Source: Alopecurus myosuroides
Lineage: Eukaryota > Streptophyta > Magnoliopsida > Poales > Poaceae
Length of the DNA stretch: 64,000 nucleotides
Direction of reading: 5' to 3'
Assembly: GCA_028641055.1 (NCBI GenBank)
Contig: CM054059.1
Coordinates: forward strand, 113,927,392 to 113,991,391
Shown here: in pieces, positions 58,538 to 64,000 of the stretch
Layout: every line of letters starts with the position of its first letter
Numbering within the stretch: position 1 is the first letter of the stretch
Notes under the pieces: generated by a model
Seen by the model: only the letters and a program-made list of their open reading frames with translations
Told to the model about the DNA's origin: nothing
The model's database searches: none
Translations under genes and position numbers: made by a program

Positions 58538-59690
58538 TAAATCACATATAACAGCATTGTGCGTTGGATTCATGTCATTTTGATATTTTTTTGAATTATT
58601 TAAGCTCATTTGAAACCATCGCTCTATTCTCATGAGAAATGTGCTCCAAATGAGGTCTGAAGCTAGGGTAGACACCCCCGTTTGAAATTTCATGAAAAAA
58701 TCGACCTTGCCAAAATTAACCAAATAAATTTGAGGAGCAACTATATCACATATAACAACATTGTGCGTTGGATTCATGTCAGTTTTATTTTTTTATGAAT
58801 TATTTATGCTCATTTGCAACCATCGCTCAATTCTCGTGAGAAATGTGCTTCAAATGAGGTCCGAAGCAAGGGTAAATACCCCCGTTTATAATTTCATGAA
58901 AAATTCGACCTTGCCAAAATTAACCAAATAAATTTGAGGATCAACTATATCACATATAACAACATTGTGCGTGATTTTGAATTTTTTTGAATTATTTATG
59001 CTCATTTGCAACCATCGCTCAATTCTCGTGAGAAGTGTGCTTCAAATGAGGTCCGAAGATAGGGTAAACACCCCCGTTTATAATTTCATGAAAAATTCGA
59101 CCTTGCCAAAATTATCCATAGAAATTTGAGGAGCAACTATATCACATATAACAACGTTGTGCGTTGGATTCATGTCATTTTGATTTGTTTTGAATTTTTT
59201 ATGCTCATTTGCAACCATCGCTCAATTCTCGTGAGAAGTGTGCTTCAAATGAGGTCCGAAGATAGGGTAAACACCCCCGTTTATAATTTCATGAAAAATT
59301 CGACCTTGCCAAAATTATCCATAGAAATTTGAGGAGCAACTATATCACATATAACAACGTTGTGCGTTGGATTCATGTCATTTTGATTTGTTTTGAATTT
59401 TTTATGCTCATTTGCAACCATCGCTCAATTCTCGTGAGAAATGTGCTTCAAATGAGGTCCGAAGCAAGGGTAAATACCCCCGTTTATAATTTCATGAAAA
59501 ATTCGACCTTGCCAAAATTAACCAAATAAATTTGAGGATCAACTATATCACATATAACAACATTGTGCGTTGGATTCATGTCATTTTGAATTTTTTTGAA
59601 TTATTTATGCTCATTTGCAACCATCGCTCAATTCTCGTGAGAAATGTGCTTCAAATGAGGTCCGAAGCTAGGGTAAATACCCCCATTTGT
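58538..59690. repeat. 203-bp tandem repeat array (six copies)
   Basis: The marker ATCACATATAAC...TTGTGCGTTGG recurs from units at about 58538, 58741, 58944, 59137, 59340 and 59543: spacing 203, 203, 193, 203, 203. The 193-bp unit has lost about 10 bp (GTTGGATTCATGTC region). Units share GCTCATTTGCAACCATCGCTC and TTCAAATGAGGTCCGAAG. Open frames inside (59126-59732) simply follow the repeat. Confidence 0.92.
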
Positions 59691-60670
59691 GCTTCAACAT
59701 TTTTTGGCATATTTTCTAAATCAACCAAATGAATTTCCTAGACATCTATTCTACATGTATAGTGTAAATCTGAAGTTTCATTATGTTTTGAATAATTCTT
59801 CTATTTTTTATTTTTTATTTAAATAACATGGTTTAATAGAAAAATCATATGTAAAACTGATAAAAATCATCGCTGTAGTAAATCTGAAGTTTCATTATAT
59901 TTTTTTATTTAAATAACATGGTTTATAATACTTAACAGCAAAGAAATCATATGTAGAACCATCGATCCCTGTGGCCAACGTACCAACCAATCAGAGCGCA
60001 GAACGAACGTCTAGCGGATCGCTGTGGCTGCGAGCGCATCCGTCCGATGCACGATTCCTTCTAGAAGGCGTCGATCCAACAGCCCAGGTCGAATCTCTGT
60101 GTTTCCTTCTAGAAGCTTTTCGGGTGGTCAAACAGAGGGTTGACCAAGCTTGAAATGAGCATACATAATTCAAAAAAAATCGAAAAAATATATTGCCGAC
60201 GCACATAGTAGTGTTATGTCATATAGTAACGAGAAAAAAAATATAAACCTGTCTTATAAAGAATGGAACGAAAAAGCCTTGTGTAACATGTGATATCTTG
60301 AACAGTCTAGTAGAGAGTTCAAGATAATGAGATGAGTTTCAAACCTTTGGAACTCAAATATGGTCAAAATCTCACCAAAGCTTCATTTTGGTGTGACTAA
60401 GAAAGATCCAAAGTTATTTTTTCATTTTGATGTTTTAAACTTGTTTTATTTACAATTTTCGATTAAAACCATTATTATTCAAAAGAAAATAAATAATACG
60501 AATATTCATCCAATAAATTTTCAGGCTTCGGAATTGCATTATATAGGTCTAATACAAGTCTAGGAAAAATATAAATAGGATTTATAAACATTAGAACGAA
60601 AGCCATCACTAAAATGAGATTCCTCGAATACAGGAGTAGAGATTTCAAAGAATATGAGGTGGAAACATTG
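59691..60670. other. AT-rich intergenic stretch
   Basis: No gene, RNA or clear element recognised. A short GC-richer part (59970-60150) contains two copies of CCTTCTAGAAG (60056, 60104). A small local duplication (AAATCTGAAGTTTCATTAT at 59766 and 59880) is present. Confidence 0.5.
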
Positions 60671-61220
60671 TGAATCTTCCGAAGAGGTGGGTTCTACCTT
60701 TTTGTTTTGTGTTCCTATGGGCTATCCTAGCACCACCAAGCAAATAGTTCCACATTGCTACCCCCTTTCGACGCCGTTACCGCGTGTTTCCGTATAAGTC
60801 CGGTATTTCTCCAGCGGGGCTAGGGTTTCACCGGGAGGGGGGCTACGGAGTGTCTGGATCCCAACAAGATCTAGGGGGTGCCATACCATGTTAGTATAGG
60901 TGTGTTGTGTGCTTTGGATGTCAAAGATTGCTCTCCGGGGTGTGACCCGCTTCACCGGCATCCACTTCTCTCTCGTGAGCGCTTATAGGGTGAAACTCCT
61001 GTATCGGACCAAACATCGTGATTCTTCCGAAGAGGTGGGTTCTACCTTTTTGTTTTTTGTTCCTATGGGCTATCCTAGCACAACCAAGCAAATAGTTCCA
61101 CATTGCTACCCCCTTTCGACGCAGTTACCGCGTGTTTCCGTATAAGTCAGGTATTTCTCCAGCGGGGCTAGGGTTTCACCGGGAGGGGGGCTATCCTAGC
61201 ACAACCAAGCAAATATCTCT
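60671..61220. repeat. Direct duplication, 347 bp period
   Basis: 60671-60848 and 61018-61192 are about 175 bp long and nearly identical (CTTCCGAAGAGGTGGGTTC... to CACCGGGAGGGG). A third short fragment (CTATCCTAGCACAACCAAGC) follows at 61191. No TG...CA ends, so not obviously LTRs. Confidence 0.8.
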
Positions 61221-61290
61221 AAAAATGTCGACATGGCCGAGTAGTGCAGACAGCACCCGTCTACACTATTGTACATGCCTTAAAAACAGA

Positions 61291-61410
61291 GGGAACCAGA
61301 TCCTCTTACTTTGCCCACCTGATGTTCTCTGACTTTCTCCCATGACACGTGGGTCCGGTGTGTGATGGGCTCCATTTGTCAGTGACCTAAAGTCAGAGGA
61401 TCGCGTTCCC
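61291..61410. mobile_element. MITE-like inverted repeat (120 bp)
   Basis: The left end GGGAACCAGATCCTCTTACT is inverted at the right end (AGTCAGAGGATCGCGTTCCC), about 19 of 22 positions matching. No certain target duplication. Located upstream of the gene at 62141. Confidence 0.5.
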
Positions 61411-62059
61411 GCACAGAGAAGCGCTCGTCTCAGCGTCTGCAGGCCGTTGCCGCCGTAGTTTGCATGCATGGACTCGATCTGCACCGTTCCTTACGATCAA
61501 ACGATCGAAAATGAAGCGGTGCATGGACTGGGTGTTTTGTCTCAATGTAACGGCCACGTTCACCAGCCCGGTGCATGCACGCCTCGTTTTTTCAGAGTAA
61601 ACAACGTGGCAGAAGAAGAAAATAGTTAACGTCGCGTCGCATTTGCAGCAGCCCTGCACGCCTTGTTTCAGAAACACGAGTCGCGTCGCATTTGCAGCGA
61701 CGCAGCCCTCCACGCCTGGTTTCAGAAACACGAGTCGCGTCGCATTTGCAGCGACGCAGCCCTCCACGCCTAGTTTTCAGAAGATACGCATCAATGCATA
61801 TGCAGCTAGCGAGGCAGGATTTGGCGTGAGACTTTGGACTTTCTTCTCTTCACCTCTTTAATACACGCATGCAACGTCGAATCACTTCGACTGACGAATG
61901 CACACGCGCTCGTACTCCGTGTCACTAGCTGTCCGGCCTACGCCTACGCCTATGCCTGTTCTACACCGCTTTGACCATGCATCGACTCTTCTACACTTCA
62001 TCCAATGTGTTCACACAGTTTGCTTCATCTACCCAAATAAATTCACGTCTAATCGTGTC
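61411..62059. promoter_or_regulatory. Upstream region of the 62141 gene, with minisatellite
   Basis: Includes many CATGCA motifs (RY-like) between 61460 and 61980 and a minisatellite at 61631-61789. No gene seen. The actual regulatory elements are unproven. Confidence 0.4.
61631..61789. repeat. Minisatellite, three units of 49-55 bp
   Basis: Units begin GTCGCGTCGCATTTGCAGC at 61631, 61680 and 61734, and end in TTTCAGAAACACGA or a variant. The first unit lacks CGACGC. Confidence 0.9.
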
Positions 62060-62067
62060 TTTAAATA
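62060..62067 (+). promoter_or_regulatory. TATA-like box of the 62141 gene
   Basis: TTTAAATAG about 80 bp before the ATG, followed by a pyrimidine-rich leader (TCTCTCTCCC), typical of grass genes. Confidence 0.6.
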
Positions 62068-62140
62068 GTCCTTTTCACTCGTCCTCCATATTCTCATCCC
62101 TCTCCAGCCCTTTGCCTCTCTCTCCCTTCAAGCCCTAACA

Positions 62141-62572
62141 ATGTCTTCCTACTCACTCCCTTCAAGCCCGGAGTCGGTCTCCGACGAGGACAACCACCCC
62201 AAGGCTCGGCCTTGGTACGAGGCCGAGTGGCCCGAGGCGGAGTTGGACGTCCTGCCCATCGTGCTTCCCGTCGACGACTCTCCCAAACGGGAGCGATCGC
62301 CGACGCCGCCCTTCGTCCACCGCCCCGTCCCTTCCACCACCACCAAGACGTCGGACATCTCCCCCAAGACGAACCGCCGCCTCAAGAGACTGGAGCGGCT
62401 GGAGGCGAAGGAGTTGAAGGCGCAGGAGAAGGAGGCGAAGGAGGAGGCGAAGGCTTTCCGGGCCAGCATCAAGCGGTCCCGTGAGAGGCAGGAGGAGAGG
62501 GTGCGGGCGGAGAACCGCCACGCCCGGATCAACCAGGAGATGGAGATCCGGGCGGCGGAGTGGAGGAAGTAG
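62141..62572 (+). CDS. Small intronless gene, 143 aa, charged coiled-coil protein of unknown function
   Basis: The frame starts MSSYSLPSSPESVSDED after a clear leader and TATA-like box. Residues 1-80 are Ser/Pro/acidic (ARPWYEAEWPEAELDVLPIV, then SPTPPFVHRP). Residues 80-143 are a long charged helix (RRLKRLERLEAKELKAQEKE...EERVRAENRHARINQEMEIR) likely forming a coiled coil. Third-position GC is high, as in many grass genes. I recall similar short predicted proteins in cereals but no known function. The gene lies between repeat blocks, so it could have been spread by a mobile element. The frame is complete. Confidence 0.6.
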   Translation: MSSYSLPSSPESVSDEDNHPKARPWYEAEWPEAELDVLPIVLPVDDSPKRERSPTPPFVHRPVPSTTTKTSDISPKTNRRLKRLERLEAKELKAQEKEAKEEAKAFRASIKRSRERQEERVRAENRHARINQEMEIRAAEWRK

Positions 62573-62667
62573 GGCGGCGCCGGAGGGCGAGAAGGGCTCC
62601 CGCATGCATGCAGAGCGGGAGCAGTTAGGGCTAGCCCTTTTTTTTTAGTTAAATGTAATGTTTATCG

Positions 62668-62697
62668 GGCCCCACTGAATATATGTAAAGTGGGGCC
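62668..62697 (+). terminator. Hairpin in the 3' region of the 62141 gene
   Basis: GGCCCCACT and its inverse AGTGGGGCC are separated by 12 bases, about 96 bp after the stop codon. It may mark or affect the transcript's 3' end; GTGGGGCC strings are also common near plant elements, so the role is uncertain. Confidence 0.4.
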
Positions 62698-63318
62698 AGT
62701 TATCCTTTCTAAGTATGTTTAATTATATATAAGCCCTATATATAAAGTTATGTTCTTATATTTGTCCAAATGTACCCACTGTTTAGAAGTTTTATCCTTT
62801 CTAATCATCGCTTTAAAATCTGCACATTGTAAACAAAATTTATATATAAGAGATGTGCTGCATTATGTTTTCTAAGATAACATAAAAATTTGAGTTGAGC
62901 ACAATATATATTTTATATTATTAATACGAATAATTTGATGGTTTAATAAATGGATAATGCGTAGTCTGCATGTAGTGATTAATAAATATAAATGGATAAT
63001 GTCTACATGTTGACATTGGGCCTCATGTGACATTGGGCCGCAAGGAACGGTCAACAGGTGGGGTCCACATGCAGCGCCAACCGTCAACAGCTGGGGCACA
63101 CAAACCGCGCCAACGCTCAACAGCTGGGGCCCACAGGCCGCGCCAACGGTTCTATGATGGGTCCCACAGGTCAGGATCTTAACGGGGGGGCGAAAGTAAC
63201 GGTGGGAGCAGCGAAATGAGTCCTTGCGCACTGACTAGGGGCAAAACTGAGGTCGATTCGGCGCTAGGGGTAAAACTGAGGTCGTGGTGCCAACTGAGGG
63301 CACCTTGTTAATTATCCC
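62698..63318. other. Intergenic region with short GC repeats
   Basis: AT-rich to 63000, then three imperfect copies of GTCAACAGCTGGGGCCCACA-like units with GCGCCAACG spacers (63050-63150). It ends with a repeated GGGGCAAAACTGAGGTCG / GGGGTAAAACTGAGGTCG pair (63238, 63268) and the block GGCACCTTGTTAATTATCCC directly before the right 518-bp array. Confidence 0.6.
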
Positions 63319-64000
63319 TTTCGATTTTGGGCATGGGAAACAACAAGTTGGCCAAGGAAATTCCCGTTTTCGGCCGTTCCTTCCGCTTTCGAAGGCAATA
63401 TAAAACCAGATCACGCATCGCCCACTCATGGGCAAGGGTAACAAGGTGCAGTGTTGCATGTGGAGTGAGTTGCTTGGAGTGGGTTGTAAGGATGCCCCAG
63501 GTGTGGAGGCTGGCATGCAAGAGCGAGAAGCGGCGAGAATCGTCCGAGTTAACGTCCGGTGCTTCGACGCCACCCAGCGCAACGGCGGCACCATACAAGT
63601 CCTGCAATGGGGTTCAAGCATTTTGTGTGGGCCCACATTGCCAAGTGTGGCTTACATTCTCATCTCTGCTGTATTCCAGGCATCGTAGGTGGAAGGGAAC
63701 AATGTTCTGGACCGAAAGTCCCCGGAAACGGCTACGACATAAGATTGGTAGGCAACTTGAGAATGGAAGCGGCTTTTTGAGATCCCACACGTGCAATGTT
63801 GCTGAAATGAAGCGAGGTTCTTGGAATGCATCATGATTTCGACTTTGGGCATGGGAAACAACAAGTTGGCCAAGGAAATCCCCGTTTTCGGCCGTTCCTT
63901 CCGCTTTCGAAGGCAATATAAAACCAGATCACGCATCGCCCACTCATGGGCAGGGGTAACAAGGTGCAGTGTTGCATGTGGAGTGAGTTGCTTGGAGTGG
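63319..64000. repeat. 518-bp tandem repeat array, right block (runs off window)
   Basis: The unit starts within its phase at TTTCGATTTTGGGCATGGG and repeats 518 bp later at 63837. It carries the variants of unit two of the left block (CTGTATTCC, GGAACAATG) plus private changes (GTGTGGAGGC, GTCCGAGTT). The array continues beyond 64000. Confidence 0.92.

Noticed and set aside
59126..59732. Three repeated 66-68 residue frames as a gene family
   Set aside because: They are the 203-bp repeat read in one frame; AT-rich codon use and no promoter.
60671..61192. The 175-bp direct repeats as LTRs of a tiny TRIM element
   Set aside because: No TG...CA ends, no primer binding site or polypurine tract next to them, and a third fragment argues for template switching.

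Overview
The window comes from a large, repeat-dense grass nuclear genome, most likely Pooideae (wheat/barley/rye/oat relatives). The evidence is long Ty3/Gypsy LTR retrotransposons of grass type, a CACTA transposon with a TNP2 transposase, a Stowaway MITE with CTCCCTCCG termini, GT-AG introns, B3-domain genes and GC-rich grass-style coding starts. Species is not determined. All family calls come from reading motifs; no database search was run.

Positions 1-41556 are one nested stack of retrotransposons whose left halves lie outside the window. From innermost (youngest) to outermost: (i) a Tat-lineage Gypsy element, Tat1 (1-11208), inserted in an LTR of (ii) an Athila-like gag/protease-only element on the minus strand (11209-17331). 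That element sits in the internal region of (iii) a Tekay/Del-type chromovirus whose 3' LTR is 18881-22402. This in turn sits in the integrase reading frame of (iv) a second Tat element, Tat2 (22403-22458 plus 27093-32252). Tat2 is also split by a 4.6 kb solo LTR (22459-27092) with a perfect AAACG target duplication. Tat2 sits in the gag of (v) a second Athila-like element (32253-38333), which is followed by an internally deleted relative sharing its LTR (38334-41556). Both Tat elements carry a spliced antisense gene with its own TATA box.

A CACTA transposon starts at 41557. Its minus-strand transposase gene (42466-46117) is broken by one frameshift and one stop. From about 47.3 kb to 56.1 kb there is a small genic island: two B3-domain paralogues (minus), a DEDDy 3'-5' exonuclease (plus, head to head with the second B3 gene) and a two-exon gene of unknown function (minus). 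The last gene's 1.96 kb intron holds tandem ~0.5 kb repeats, a Stowaway MITE and a minisatellite.

The right end (56.4-64 kb) is dominated by tandem repeats: a 518-bp satellite-like array (56367-58310) that reappears at 63319 and runs off the window, and a 203-bp array (about 58538-59690). Between them lie 347-bp duplications, minisatellites, a MITE-like inverted repeat and one compact intronless gene (62141-62572).

The low-copy genes do not form an evident pathway. The main interest is the nesting architecture, the antisense genes inside the retrotransposons, the mutation pattern of their stop codons, and the 518-bp arrays, whose units carry a G-box and a TATA-like motif.
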